From Notospermus geniculatus (lineage: Eukaryota; Nemertea; Pilidiophora; Heteronemertea; Lineidae): a DNA stretch of 64,000 nt. Positions 1 to 9,868 of this stretch are shown one piece after another. The DNA lies in assembly GCA_002633025.1 (NCBI GenBank), contig NMRB01000378.1, positions 262,988-326,987 on the forward strand. Reading direction: 5' to 3'. The number at the start of each line of letters is the position of its first letter. Position 1 is the stretch's first letter. A program made the translations under genes and the position numbers. Below the pieces are notes generated by a model. That model saw only the letters and a program-made list of their open reading frames with translations. It did not search any database and had not been told where the DNA came from.

Positions 1-129
1 TAACCCCCAAAAAATTGCTACAAAAGGTTTTTCAATTGATTCTGGTAGGTTTTAGTGTACTTCTTAACATACTAAAAGTTTACCAAAGTTGGACCCCCGA
101 AAAAGTGTTTTTTTCAAGATGGCGCCCAA

Positions 130-560
130 GATGGCCGCCGAAACCTCTGAATGGCCATAAGTCTGTAACTATCAACTCAAATTTGATGATCTTGGTGTCT
201 ATCCCTAGGTTTTCGGGGGCAAGGAACTCATTAAGACAATAAGAAACAATGTTGGCCCATTACGTAACACGGAAATCCAATATGGCGTCAAACATGGCTG
301 CTGACACCTCTGAGTGGCCATAAGTCTGTAACTATTAACTCAAATTTGATGATCTTGGTGTCTATCCCTATGTTTTTGTGGGCAAGGAACACATTAAGAC
401 CATGAAAAATGACACTGGACCATTACCTAACAGGTACGTCCAATATGGCGTCCAACATGGCCACCGGCATCTCCATATAGCCAACTGGTCATCATTCAAA
501 TTTGATGATATTTGTGTCTATTCACAGGTTTATGGAGGCATGGAACACAATAACACAACT
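130..560 (+). repeat. Degenerate tandem units of about 120-165 bp (left arm); mirrored at about 2190-2640
   Basis: Three successive copies carry 'caaatttgatgatcttggtg'-type sequence followed by 'gcaaggaac', 'ccattac' and 'ccaatatggcgtc'. The same units occur inverted in the right arm. They look like subterminal repeats of the palindromic element and do not encode protein. Confidence 0.65.
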
Positions 561-639
561 TTGGATGTCACTGAGCTATTGAATCATTATGAAATTCAAT
601 TCATGACCATCAACTGTCAACCATCACCTATTACGCAGC

Positions 640-1442
640 GTTCAGTTTTGAGTGTCATCCTCCTCTTCAGTATCGACCTCTTGAGTGTTGTTTGGATTGT
701 CACAGTTTTCGGTTTGGCAAGGGCCACATGCAGCAGCGCAAGGGAGTCCATAGCGTCTGCTGCTGCATCGGGTAGGACTTGCAACAGCGCAAGGGAGTCC
801 ATAGCGTCTGCAGCTGCATCGGGAGGATTTGCAGCAGCGCAAGGGAGTCCATAGCGTCTGCAGCTGCATCGGTAGGATTTGCAATGGATAATTTTCAAAA
901 GTTAGTCAGGCGCAGCATTCTTTTCAGTTAAGTGATCGTTTTCCTGCTTCCATCCCCATTCAGTTGGAAGTTGAGGGAAGTCTTTCAGGAGTGACAAATG
1001 CTTTAGCAGTTGGTGGCACTTTCTTGGTGAAAATGATATGGCGCAATGATGGTAGCGTATCAATTAGACTTGCCACCAAAGAGATCAACCATCAGGTCTT
1101 TGCCCAGTTCCGATATGTCCTCTTGATGTTTGTTTTGAAGGATGAATGCACTAGCACAGGACTTCATGACAGGATCAGATTTCTCCTAAAATTTGTTTCA
1201 ACAGGTTAATGTTATACGCTGTGAGCGGAAATAGATGATCTCATTGTCTGTTCTGGAGTAAGGAGCAAGATCAGCAAATCTGTATCCTCACCGACCAACG
1301 TTGTGGTGCAGTGACGGGATCGTTCAACAGCAGCCTTAACAGTATCAACGTCGGCATCCCATGGTGACTGAATGACATGGAGACGATGTGTGTAATGAGT
1401 TGCTCTTTGTACATCCCCACTCAGGCTGTGATTCAACTTCAA
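640..1442 (-). pseudogene. Broken mobile-element protein gene, left-arm copy
   Basis: Read on the minus strand from 1442, the frame contains DADVDTVKAAVERS and then VGEDTDLLILLL. This resembles a PIN/NYN-like segment found in large uncharacterised repeat-associated proteins of cnidarians and other invertebrates (recalled, not searched). The frame then breaks. The 3' part, towards 640, carries RCSCRRYGLPC and CQTENCDNP, a cysteine-rich tail. Compared with the right arm, the segment encoding HSGCDSTSRIF is missing here, so an internal deletion and frameshifts separate the halves. A 50-51 bp repeat (730-880) expanded inside the cysteine-rich tail also shifts the frame. The function of the intact protein is unknown to me. 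Confidence 0.55.
730..880 (+). repeat. 50-51 bp minisatellite, 3 copies (2 copies inverted at about 1927-2020)
   Basis: Units start at about 730, 781 and 831 and contain 'aagggagtccatagcgtctg'. In the right arm two inverted copies are present. The unit lies inside the cysteine-rich tail of the mobile-element gene. Its length is not always a multiple of three, so copy-number change shifts the frame. Confidence 0.85.
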
Positions 1443-2105
1443 GGATTTTCTGCATCGGAAAAAAGTCAGCCTTCCAGAAATTAGTGAAATCTGATCCTGT
1501 CATGAAGTCCTGTGCTAGTGCATTCATCCTTCAAAACAAATATCAGGAGGACTATCGGAACTGGGCAAAGACCTGATGGTTGATCTCTTTGGTGGCAAGT
1601 CTAATGACACGCTGTCATCTCTGCTCCATATCATTTTCACCAAGAAAGTGCCACCAACTGCTAAAGCATTTGTCACTCCTGAAAGACTTCCCTCAACTTC
1701 CCCTGCCACAAGATTCCATAGCCCAGCCAATGCGTGTACTTCCAAATTATGGTATGGATGGGGATGGCAAATGAAATGAACCCAACTGAATGGGGATGGA
1801 AGCAAGAAATCGATCAGTTAATTCCAATTATGACCGAAAAGAATGCGCGCCTGACCACGGACCTGTATACTTTCAGTATATAGGTCCGTGGCCTGACTAA
1901 CCGCTTACTTTTGAAAATTATCCCTCCCGATGCAGCTGCAGACGCTATGGACTCCCTTGCGCTGCTGCAAATCCTCCCGATGCAGCTGCAGACGCTATGG
2001 ACTCCCTTGCGCTGCTGCATGTGGCCCTTGCCAAACCGAAAACTGTGACAATCCAAACAACACTCAAGAGGTCGATACTGAAGAGGAGGATGACACTCAA
2101 AACTG
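1388..2105 (+). pseudogene. Broken mobile-element protein gene, right-arm copy
   Basis: The plus strand reads LLFVHPHSGCDSTSRIF, then SDPVMKSCASAFILQ, AKAFVTPERLPSTS and WGWKQ, and ends in the cysteine-rich RRYGLPCAA-type tail close to 2105. It is the same gene as on the left arm but on the opposite strand, and it lacks the N-terminal VGEDTDLLILLL part. Frame changes occur near 1575, near 1740 and at the 35-bp insertion at 1856-1890. It cannot encode an intact product. Confidence 0.55.
1856..1890. mobile_element. 35-bp hairpin insertion with 7-bp target duplication
   Basis: The segment has near-perfect inverted ends (CACGGACCTGTATACT and its complement with one mismatch). It is flanked by GCCTGAC at 1849-1855 and again at 1891-1897. 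The left arm of the palindrome has a single uninterrupted 'gcctgac' at the homologous place, which acts as an empty site. It looks like a very small non-autonomous insertion. Confidence 0.6.
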
Positions 2106-3018
2106 AACGCTCTAAAAGTTATTTTATGGACAAAGGTGTTTGCGTAATAGGTGATGGTTGACAGTTGATGGTCATGAATTGAATTTCATAATGATTCAAT
2201 AGCTCAGTGACATCCAAAATTGTGTTATTGTGTTCCATGCCTCCATAAACCTGTGAATAGACACAAAGATCATCAAATTTGAATGATGAACAGTTGGCCA
2301 ATGGAGGTGCCAGTGGCCATGTTGGACGCCATATTGGACTTACCTGTTAGGTAATGGTCCAATGTCATTTTTAATGGCCTTAATGTGTTCCTTGCCCCCA
2401 AAAACATAGAGATAGACACCAAGATCATCAAATTTGAGTAAATAGTTACAGACTTATGGCCATTCAGAGGTGTCGGCGGCCATGTTTGACGCCATATTGG
2501 ATTTCCGTGTTACGTAATGGGCCAACATTGTTTTTTATTGTTTTATTCTGTTCCTTGCCCCCGAAAACCTTGGGATAGACACCAAGATCATCAAATTTGA
2601 GTTGATAGTTACAAACTTATGGCCAGTCAGAGGTTTCGGCGGCCATCTTGGGCGCCATCTTGAAAAAAACACTTTTCCGGGGGTCCAACTTTGGTAAACC
2701 TTTAGTATGTTAAAAAGTACACTAAAACCTACCAGAATCAATTGAAAAACCTTTTGTAGCAATTTTTTGGGGGTTGAAGGGGTATTTTCCATATATTGAC
2801 CTGACTAAATATACTGCTGCCAAATGAAAAGAAACCACTGAAGTGCGATGCCTGATGGAAGAGAAAAGTCTTCCCAAAATTGTCTTCCCAAAATTGTCAT
2901 ATTTTGGCCTAAACACGCCTACGCTTTTCGAAATACGCGGGCTATGAAAGTAACCTCCTTATTGTCATTAAAATAGGCATATGCGCACAACCGCGCACCG
3001 GGTAGCATTGTGCTGGAC

Positions 3019-3227
3019 AATACTCTCTATCCGGAACTTTAAGACCAAAGTGCTCCGCCCCAACCAGTTAATTCATGTTCATCAACCATTCACTTCAGCG
3101 CCGTCGAGCAGAGCTTGGGGTTGATTGACCAAATGGTACAATAGGCTTTTTACTAGGGTGAATGCGACTTGGGCGGGCCTAGAAGTTCCCCATTGTCTGG
3201 TCTTAAAGTTCCGGATAGAGAGTATTT
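3019..3227. mobile_element. MITE with 29-bp terminal inverted repeats
   Basis: The left terminus (3019-3047, beginning AATACTCTCTATCCGGAAC) is the exact reverse complement of 3199-3227. A second copy lacking its left end lies at 50463-50619, directly after the Ngaro-like element. It has no coding capacity, and I see no clear target duplication. Confidence 0.8.
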
Positions 3228-3549
3228 TTGAAACATTGTAGGTTTTGGCAGCGAACCATGATCAGCTTGTCCTTCACGCCTAATTTTATTAACAATACAT
3301 GGTTATTCATAAATAAAACAGTTCAACCTTCCACCGCCGCACTATTGACGGCGCTGTAGGTTTCCACAACCGCCCCCTTAATAAGTTTGGATGGTAGTTT
3401 TTGCGATTGAGACTGTCACCAGTGCGTAAAAGTCAGGTGAGGAGTTCATTGGCGCCACGACGGGGATGGTCGTACGAAAAGCCTCTGGTAGATGATAAAG
3501 CGCCGCTGCTCATACAGCATGAAATTCATTACATTTGTGTTTTTTTCAG

Positions 3550-3915
3550 AGATTTATCTATATCTCTTCCATCAAAGACCCACACCATTACTTCTTCATG
3601 GAGAAACAAGGTTCAAAACCACGTGCTGTCCGTATGACACTTATGCCATTGAACTGGTCAAAGGATGGCTCAAGCTTCTACTTCTACATGTTCGGCTCGA
3701 GAATTAAAGATTGTCACTTATTCAACAGAGTCGACGTGATCAGGAATAATGCTGGCCATGTTTCAGACATCTCAATCTTTCAGTACAAAATGCCCTACAG
3801 TAATTTCAATAGGACATCTGTTCCATATATCATGGTTGCTGATTTGCTTGGCCGAGTTGTTTTAGTTTTCGAAGATGAACCAAATGCAATATATGTCTAC
3901 AGGAGTTGCAAGTGA
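3550..3915 (+). CDS. Candidate 3'-terminal coding exon, unidentified protein
   Basis: A good acceptor (polypyrimidine run ending CAG at 3549) is followed by an open frame of 121 codons ending in TGA. It contains NWSKDGSSFYFYMFGSR and ends with a short tail, IYVYRSCK. I do not recognise the family. Aromatic-rich beta-strand-like segments and cysteines suggest a folded extracellular or beta-sheet domain, but this is inference. No upstream exons are identified. Composition and the acceptor argue for a host exon rather than repeat sequence. It could also be a pseudogene fragment. Confidence 0.4.
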   Translation, partial: RFIYISSIKDPHHYFFMEKQGSKPRAVRMTLMPLNWSKDGSSFYFYMFGSRIKDCHLFNRVDVIRNNAGHVSDISIFQYKMPYSNFNRTSVPYIMVADLLGRVVLVFEDEPNAIYVYRSCK

Positions 3916-4060
3916 TCCGAATGTCATGTTCATTGCAGTAGTATATCACGTGATCTTCGTTTCAACTGCAGCAACATATCTGCTCCTCGAAATCTTTTGC
4001 CGTTTTTTAAACGAAGTATGAAAACGCCATCGGAAACCTTCGTGATGTATGAACCTTTTT

Positions 4061-4102
4061 TGTCCGAAATACTATATTTTGTTTTATTTTGTATTTCGGA
4101 CA
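4061..4102. repeat. Hairpin with 12-bp perfect stem
   Basis: TGTCCGAAATAC and its reverse complement GTATTTCGGACA enclose an 18-bp T-rich loop. It lies just 5' of the repeat-family end at 4122. Confidence 0.6.
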
Positions 4103-4121
4103 TCGCCATTTTGAAAAATGA

Positions 4122-4510
4122 AATGGTCAATGGACCAAGTGCTCACATGGTTGGACATAATAGTGTTGTGACAGATGAAGGTGCATATCACTTAGAGCAA
4201 TCTGGGTCAAGTCATTCCCGAGATACAGGACTTTGATGATTTGGGGGTTATGCCTGGCGGCCATATGGGATGTCCAATCGAGCCGAAATTTTACATGCAC
4301 GTGTAGATTATCCAGAGGGAGCCACGTATCGAATTTAAGCAGTATAGGTCAAGTCATTCCTGAGTTGTAGCACTTGATGATTTTCGGGTTATGCCATATT
4401 GGAAGTCAAATCAGGCCGAAATCTGACGCGCACGTAAAGATCATCTAGAGGGAGGTACATATCAAGTACTCTGGGTCAAGCCATTCCAGTGTTTGATATA
4501 TCAAAATCTC
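4122..4510 (-). repeat. Truncated inverted copy of the 42.9-44.3 kb repeat family
   Basis: On the minus strand it carries the same units seen at 43.7-44.2 kb: 'tttcggc' + 'gat' + 'gacatcc' + 'atatggc', 'gatgatttt..ggttatgcc' and 'gtcaagtcattcc'. The outer end 'ccatttcat' plus 'gtgagcac' matches the end at 44270-44292 in inverted orientation. It is non-coding. Confidence 0.6.
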
Positions 4511-4619
4511 ATGATATTTCAATCACCCGGACACGTGAGGCTGAGAATTTTAACACAGTCGAGTCCTTGGATAAGCAGGCATGAACTAAGACTTGTTTCA
4601 TGTTGCTCAGTTGACAATA

Positions 4620-4930
4620 TGGCAAGTTTATCTCAAAATATTAAATTTGTGATATTGATATCACGATGACCCCTACATCTCAGATCAAAAGTAATCAGTC
4701 CATTCGATTCCTAGGGTATGAAAACCTAAGGGTAGAACTTGTTTCTTTTGCTCTAGGTGCTAAAGGAGACGAGTTATGACATCAGATAAAAACGTGACAG
4801 ACAAAATATCAAGATGGAGGCATCTGATGTTGAAAATGATTAGCTCATTGGATTGCCCAGGTTGACAAACCTAGGGGTAGGATGTGTTACCAGGACTGTA
4901 GCTGTTAAAGGAGATACTAAGATATGAAGG
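4620..4930 (+). repeat. Two degenerate tandem units of about 165 bp
   Basis: 'cattcgattcctagggtatg' near 4698 and 'cattggattgcccaggttga' near 4846 start similar stretches that both run to 'taaaggaga'. They are probably an outer part of the preceding repeat family. Confidence 0.4.
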
Positions 4931-4948
4931 CGTGGCAGACAGACACAG

Positions 4949-5386
4949 CTGTGTTCACACTAAAACCGGTTTGAAACCGTCCTCCGCAAAACGTTTTACG
5001 GAGGACGTTTTGAGTTCACCCGCGCCTGTTCGCGCCACACTGTGTATTCCGAAAGGATTTCGCAATCGTTTTAAACTGGCCTGCCATCCATAAACGGTAT
5101 GGTCAATTAAAATCCAAGATGGATGCGCCCATGGATAAGCTGCTACGCATGCGTACAACACTTTTTATTTGCCGGCCGATGGGGAATTTGTCAGCACGAA
5201 AGTTTACCCGAAGAAAAAAAAATGAACCTGTTTGAAGTCGACTTGAAAACACCTCAAGAACTGGTCTCGTTAAAACTGTTTGAGAGCGTTTTAAAGACCG
5301 TCTAGTGTGGCACCCTAAACCGTTTTAACACTTTAAGACGATTTCAAGACGATTTAAATGACCAGTGTGAACGCACCTACGTACAT
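4949..5386. mobile_element. MITE-like element with GTGTTCACACT ends
   Basis: It starts 'gtgttcacactaaaaccgg' and ends 'gaccagtgtgaacgca', an inverted pair. The interior contains repeated 'cgttttaaa' and 'gttttaca' stretches and the local palindrome 'ccgtcctccgcaaaacg' / 'cgttttacggaggacg'. There is no coding capacity. Confidence 0.6.
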
Positions 5387-5410
5387 GGCATATGTTAAAC
5401 GGCGTATATA

Positions 5411-5629
5411 CAGTAAACTCGAGTTTAAACCACCGGTTCATTGTGTTCATAAGCACACCCAAAGTAGGGTCAGTTTCACCCTAGGCCTTAAGCAACTATT
5501 CATTCCATCACGTGGTTGTGATCGTACAAGCAATTCCAGCCATTCAGCATAATAGTTGTTATGTTTTATTCACTCCCATTTCGATTGTGGGTGTGCTTAT
5601 GAACCGGTGGTTTAAACTCGAGTTTACTG
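5411..5629. mobile_element. MITE with TA target duplication (Tc1/mariner-like ends)
   Basis: CAGTAAACTCGAGTTTAAAC at the left matches its complement at the right, ending GTTTACTG. TA flanks both sides (5409-5410 and 5630-5631). The inverted arms are about 47-55 bp and extend through 'accggttcat..aagcacaccca'. Length and TA duplication fit a non-autonomous mariner-type element. Confidence 0.75.
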
Positions 5630-5634
5630 TATAC

Positions 5635-5851
5635 TTTATCCTCGCCTGTAAGAGGTCATTCATTAATGTCCAGAAAGTGACACCTTCTAGGCAAGTCTAG
5701 GCAATGCCAGGTTATTGTGATTACAATATTCCAACAAACTTCCTCGGTCTGATTGGTCGAACAAAGAACGAAGCACTGGCGCCAATTATGGAATGGAACA
5801 AAGGCCTAGACATGAGTACTCTGGACTGACCTCTTAGAGGCGAGGATAAAG
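5635..5851. mobile_element. Second inverted-repeat element adjoining the MITE
   Basis: 'ctttatcctcgcctgtaaga' at 5635 pairs with the inverted 'tcttagaggcgaggataaag' near 5832-5851. It shares the TAT junction with the element at 5411-5629. It is short and non-coding. Confidence 0.6.
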
Positions 5852-5950
5852 TATGTTGCTGAAGCCAGCCAGGAAGTAAGAGGACGAGCCATCACACTGC
5901 CGATGCGTTAACCGGCAGCGTGATGACAATCCGATATTTCACTCGACGAG

Positions 5951-6994
5951 CTACTTCAGCTCCCTGTTCCCGACGAATATCTGCTTTAATGTTCGTCGAA
6001 ACCTTCCCCCAGTAAGACAGTATATATAAAAATTTCCAAAACTATTAACCATAGTAAGAAAATAAGAAAGTGACAGAAACACTCCGTAAATACGAAAATT
6101 TATACCTGGGAGAACACCAACGATCTGAATTATGGCGCTAGGGAGCTCCAGTGTGATGAAAACAATGACAACCGCCAACACCCGAACTGTTATTGACCTG
6201 ACATTGGCATCCACTTGTCCCCTACTTGCCGTCCGACTCATGGCTGCTGAATGCTTCAGAGCTCTTAGTAGACAAAAAGTGAAAAATATCAGAGATGACA
6301 TGGGTATCAAGGTCATAACGATGTTGTATAATACGACATTGTAGGTGATGAGAAAGAATATGCTGTTGTACAATGCACTAGGCCTCCATATAGCTTTGTA
6401 GGAATTCGTGCATGGGTCGTACACCCATTTTGTGTCCGAGGTAAAGACTATGACCACGTTAAAGAGCAAAGAGAAAAGAACGGTGCCCAGAGCCATGAGG
6501 CGAGCGTTCCTGATTGTACACAGAGACGCCGCCCGCAGCGGTTTACAGATGGCGACATAACGCTCTGTCGCTACGCAAATCGTGATGTAGATAGACATAG
6601 TCTTGGCAAACCAAATAATTGTCCACAAATAACGGAATCCTTGATGAAAGAGTAATTCCATTAGAGTGGGAAAGACACCAAAATTACGTGTTAGTCGTGG
6701 GAATGTGTAACTCAGGAGCTGAGAGATCAAAACTTGAGTGTCAGCCATTGCAAGGGCACGTAAAAGTACCGCAGTCGAAGTAAACGGCCTCTCTCTCCCC
6801 AACACGACGTAGGCCAGGACATTACCGATCACCCCAAACACGACCACGAAGACGAACAGCGGGAATTCAATCACAAATTTAATTACCTCAAAGAAACCCG
6901 CTGTAGCCAACGGGACATACCGATATGAAAAGAAGCATTCCATCGGGGCAAGGCTCGCCCTGGTCGTTGTGTCCTCCATTCTCCTGTGACTCAA
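5951..6994 (-). CDS. Class A (rhodopsin-like) G-protein-coupled receptor, peptide/FMRFamide-receptor-like
   Basis: This is an intronless frame of 347 codons with seven hydrophobic segments and should act at the plasma membrane. Class A marks: TM1 GN (residues 57-58), TM2 LAMAD (D85), TM3 end ERYVAICKPL (E144-Y146, the E/DRY motif), a cysteine in the second extracellular loop (C195), and TM7 NSFGNFYIY (317-325) in place of NPxxY. Helix 8 follows as GGRFRRTLKQIF. TM6 has ELPSAI instead of the usual CWxP, and no cysteine is evident at the start of TM3, so the standard TM3-ECL2 disulfide may be absent. This fits divergent, lineage-expanded receptors of the FMRFamide-receptor-like or chemosensory type. 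Ligand unknown. Start chosen at the first Met; Met6 and Met18 are alternatives. Confidence 0.85.
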   Translation of the reverse strand: MSHRRMEDTTTRASLAPMECFFSYRYVPLATAGFFEVIKFVIEFPLFVFVVVFGVIGNVLAYVVLGRERPFTSTAVLLRALAMADTQVLISQLLSYTFPRLTRNFGVFPTLMELLFHQGFRYLWTIIWFAKTMSIYITICVATERYVAICKPLRAASLCTIRNARLMALGTVLFSLLFNVVIVFTSDTKWVYDPCTNSYKAIWRPSALYNSIFFLITYNVVLYNIVMTLIPMSSLIFFTFCLLRALKHSAAMSRTASRGQVDANVRSITVRVLAVVIVFITLELPSAIIQIVGVLPGINFRIYGVFLSLSYFLTMVNSFGNFYIYCLTGGRFRRTLKQIFVGNRELK

Positions 6995-7296
6995 ACTTCC
7001 AAAGTGGTATCGGTGGAAATGGCTCGATCGTTGAAAATAATCTTTGACTCAGACTATTACACATGAAACGATGTACTGCTCAGCAACAATCCCAACCGCT
7101 CGTGGGTCAATGGCATACACAAATACTGCGGAGTACGAGACTAATTTGATACAAACATAGTCACAGCGCTTTGCTTGACAAGTAGACATTTTTGCATCTC
7201 CATTTCCTTAAATTGAGACCAAAGGGAAGACTTCAATGAAAGTCTTAGTACCTATTCAACCTGTGATTCAGAAAGTTTAATACATGTACTAACTGT

Positions 7297-7664
7297 TCAT
7301 TCCACATCCCAGTGGCGCGAGGTTTATGACCGATATCTCCGGAACGGCTGGGTCAAATTTGACATACCATACATCAATCGATTTGTCATTTTTGCCGGTC
7401 ACTGTTTGTGTTTACGGCCGAAATGGCTGCCATTTTGAAATGACGCAATGCATCGCGCACGTGTAAACTGCACTGAACACCGTGGCGAAATGAAATGGGT
7501 TTCGAGAAAGGGATCTGTTGTGCCGGCCTTACGCGAAAAATGAAGATAACAGAATGATACCGACAAGAAAGACAAGTCAATTGATGTATGGTATGTCAAA
7601 TTTGACCCAGCAGTGTTGTGGAGATATCGGCCATAAACCTCGCGGCACTGGGTTGTGGAATGAA
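7297..7664. mobile_element. Fold-back MITE with long (about 90 bp) inverted arms
   Basis: 7297-7388 and 7571-7664 are reverse complements with a few mismatches; examples are 'gaggtttatgaccgatatct' and 'tcaaatttgacataccatac'. The loop is about 180 bp. It lies upstream of the GPCR on the receptor's 5' side, so it may fall within its promoter-proximal region. Confidence 0.8.
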
Positions 7665-7942
7665 GAATAGTTCTTAAAATCGTCGAAACGAATTTTAAAC
7701 GTCCCCTTTATATTCTCCAAAACGTTAGCCATATACGAAAGTGAGGCAGCAAAAAAGTGAAAAGGAGATCATTTGACACGACTTCCATAAGATTGGCCAG
7801 TGGAATCTACAGTGCTGATATCAGTGTCTTACTCCAAACCTCCCATACAAAGAATAAAATGATTTCACCAACTTGATGGATGGAAATCGCTACGCACGTG
7901 ATCTAGGATACCCGAAGGCAAGGCGGGTCTCGATTTGCGTTC

Positions 7943-8420
7943 ATGGATAATTGCCTAAATTGTAGTGCAATCATATGTGTGCGCAGATCGCCTTCGGTTT
8001 TTCACATGGCCATATACATGAAAGAAGCGCTTCAATTTCAAGATGCACTTATGTCTGGTCATAAGAACAGCTTAATCAATTCCGAGTTTATTGCACAACC
8101 TGAATTAAACTTGGGCTTACCTAAGCGAGGCTTGTTGCCCTACTTGCTAATGCTTTCCTATACAATTTGCTTGATGCGTGCCCGCTTGCTCCGGTGTGGC
8201 TTACGTGAGCTGATGCAGTGCTTCTGCGATCTTCAAAATCTGGGCATAGAATAAGCAGGCCTACCATTGTAAGTCGCGCTTACAACCACCCCACTGTCAG
8301 GTTTATTATGAGAAAGGCTTGGCCTGCGTTTGAAGCCCAAACTGCGCAATACGCGATGAAAAATAAGCCTGGTTTAAGCCACACTTATGTCGGGATCGAC
8401 CGAAGTCCATCTCAAAGGAA
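7943..8420 (+). pseudogene. Remnant of PAN-type exon and downstream block (unit 1, short copy)
   Basis: From about 8018 it matches 26845-27230: KEALQFQDAL, then SGHKN, LINSEFIAQPEL and LPKRGLLPYLLML, ending at a stop before 8255. The cysteine-rich front half of the PAN-like exon present in the other copies is replaced by unrelated sequence. It is the unit-1 counterpart of the 26.6-27.2 kb copy. Whether the extended reading frame is ever translated is doubtful. Confidence 0.5.
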
Positions 8421-8614
8421 CACGGTATTGGATCTCAAATGCGTTATTTGACTGCCGACGTAGAGGGAGCCATCTAGCGGCAGTAAGACAAACTACAAAA
8501 ATGCATTACAAAATGTACGCAGTAAATCGGGTCATTCGCCGAGAGGTAGTCAGACCCTTGGGTTGGAGAGTGACGCGGTGGCGCCGGCTGTGGAGAAAAA
8601 GTGGCAATACCGTG
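8421..8614. mobile_element. Non-autonomous TIR element (CACGGTATTG ends)
   Basis: CACGGTATTG at 8421-8430 pairs with CAATACCGTG at 8605-8614. The duplicate locus near 27225 lacks this segment, which supports insertion. Its interior piece 'gactgccgacgtagag' + 'gccatctagcggcag' recurs at about 11590-11630 and 32126-32160, so members of this family are scattered in the block. Confidence 0.55.
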
Positions 8615-8654
8615 CTTTTTTAAGCCAAGGCTGAACAACCGGGCATTATGAATG

Positions 8655-8735
8655 GCGAGGACGCGGTTGAGAATCGAACCCGCGGTCACTTGATCAAGGT
8701 CAAACAACTGACATCTGACCACTGAAAAGTTGTTG
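8655..8735 (-). repeat. Possible tRNA-related SINE-like segment (copies at about 25670 and 27819)
   Basis: Read on the minus strand it contains GTGGTCAGATGTCAG, resembling a pol III A box, and GGGTTCGATTCTCAACC, a good B-box match, with 'cctcgcc' downstream. The acceptor stem does not fold as a tRNA, so this is not a functional tRNA gene. It recurs in each copy of the duplicated block. Confidence 0.3.
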
Positions 8736-9868
8736 ATTATGGTCTGTTTTGAAATTTACATATTATCAAAAAGTTTGATATGAATAATTATATCATTTAT
8801 TTGTCGCTTCGTCTGATGTAAAGTGTATTAGCATGAAATCAATACCGAAAATATAGCCACAGAGAAAGATCACAAAAATATCATCTCTTACTCGTATGTA
8901 TCAAACCACGCTGTGACCACCATTGTTCCGTTCTATTTTCAATAATTTCAAGCATCAATACTGTCTTTATGTCTTTATTTCATGAAAAGAACAATTGTTG
9001 AATGCACCAAAGGCAGAAGACGTCCTCCCTACAGATGTGGTCAGAGGACTCAGCAGAATCGGATGGAGTGTAAAGGAATGGCTTGATCCGGTCAGACTTC
9101 TTCTTCTTGAGAGTCTCTGATCAGGACATTCCCCTTGAGAACACACCCTGATTCGTCGTCACTCCAAGAATAAGGTGATAAAATGACAGTAAGGCTATTG
9201 TTTACATTCGCCGCCTTCCGTCACATCAACTTGTGAGAAACCCTGCTGTATGGATGGAGCTGGAGATGCCCATCGCAGAGTGACAAACGAAAATATCATT
9301 CTGTATTTGTTGAAAACCGCTTCAGTGCTGGCGGCATTTTGGATTTTAAGCCTTTTGAAAAAAGCCTTCTCCACAAAACTACTGAAAATACCATGGAACA
9401 ACACATATGGTTATGTTGGGGGCTTGATGGACTATTACTTTTTAGCAGTTTTGAAGTTCTAAATATAGTCATGTGGTCACCTGACCTGTTGGATCCTGGA
9501 TTTTGATGTGTTCATGTGATATTGCAAAAAAACATTGGAAGGTCATTTGCAGTCCATTCCTCGTTTTTTTATTTCTATTGCCACCAGGTGTCCTCTTTAC
9601 CACCCTAAAGGGAAGATTTTGAAACCCAACATCATCGAGCGTGTGGCAGTGCATCTTTCCGTGCCATCACTCACCGCAGACGCACCACCCGCGCAATCTT
9701 TACGAAGTCCCATGTACTAAAACTTCATCTCATCATCAAGAGGAATCATTCAAGAGTCTAAAGCACGACCATCAAAATATAGAATGATGGCTGTCGTGAT
9801 GTTCGAGCATGCAGTGGAAATAACGACCCGCAGGTCCCCGACGGGGACGCACTGACGGGGAGGTTAAG

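Larger units (their letters stand above)
1..2790. mobile_element. Large palindromic (fold-back) element, left edge cut by window
   Basis: The left arm (about 1-1205) and right arm (about 1468-2777) are imperfect reverse complements. The first bases of the window recur inverted at about 2756-2777, and the 965-1040 segment recurs inverted at about 1625-1715. The centre, about 1210-1470, is single copy. Both arms hold the 3' half of the same mobile-element gene, so two copies appear to be joined head to head. The outer parts carry degenerate tandem units containing 'tttgatgatcttggtgtcta'. The outer end on the left lies outside the window. A collapsed assembly of two inverted copies is an alternative. 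Confidence 0.8.

Noticed and set aside
378-898. Open frames over the 50-bp minisatellite (SAAASG..., DAAADAMDS...)
   Set aside because: They are alternate-frame translations of the minisatellite within a broken mobile-element gene.
8655-8735. A functional tRNA gene on the minus strand
   Set aside because: There is a good B-box-like word, but the acceptor stem and anticodon arm do not form a proper cloverleaf; treated only as a possible tRNA-derived repeat.
9250-9462. 70-codon frame with a hydrophobic segment as a first exon of the PAN-type gene
   Set aside because: The homologous unit-2 sequence has an in-frame stop (about 28500) and no matching splice donor is clear, so it was left only as a weak possibility.
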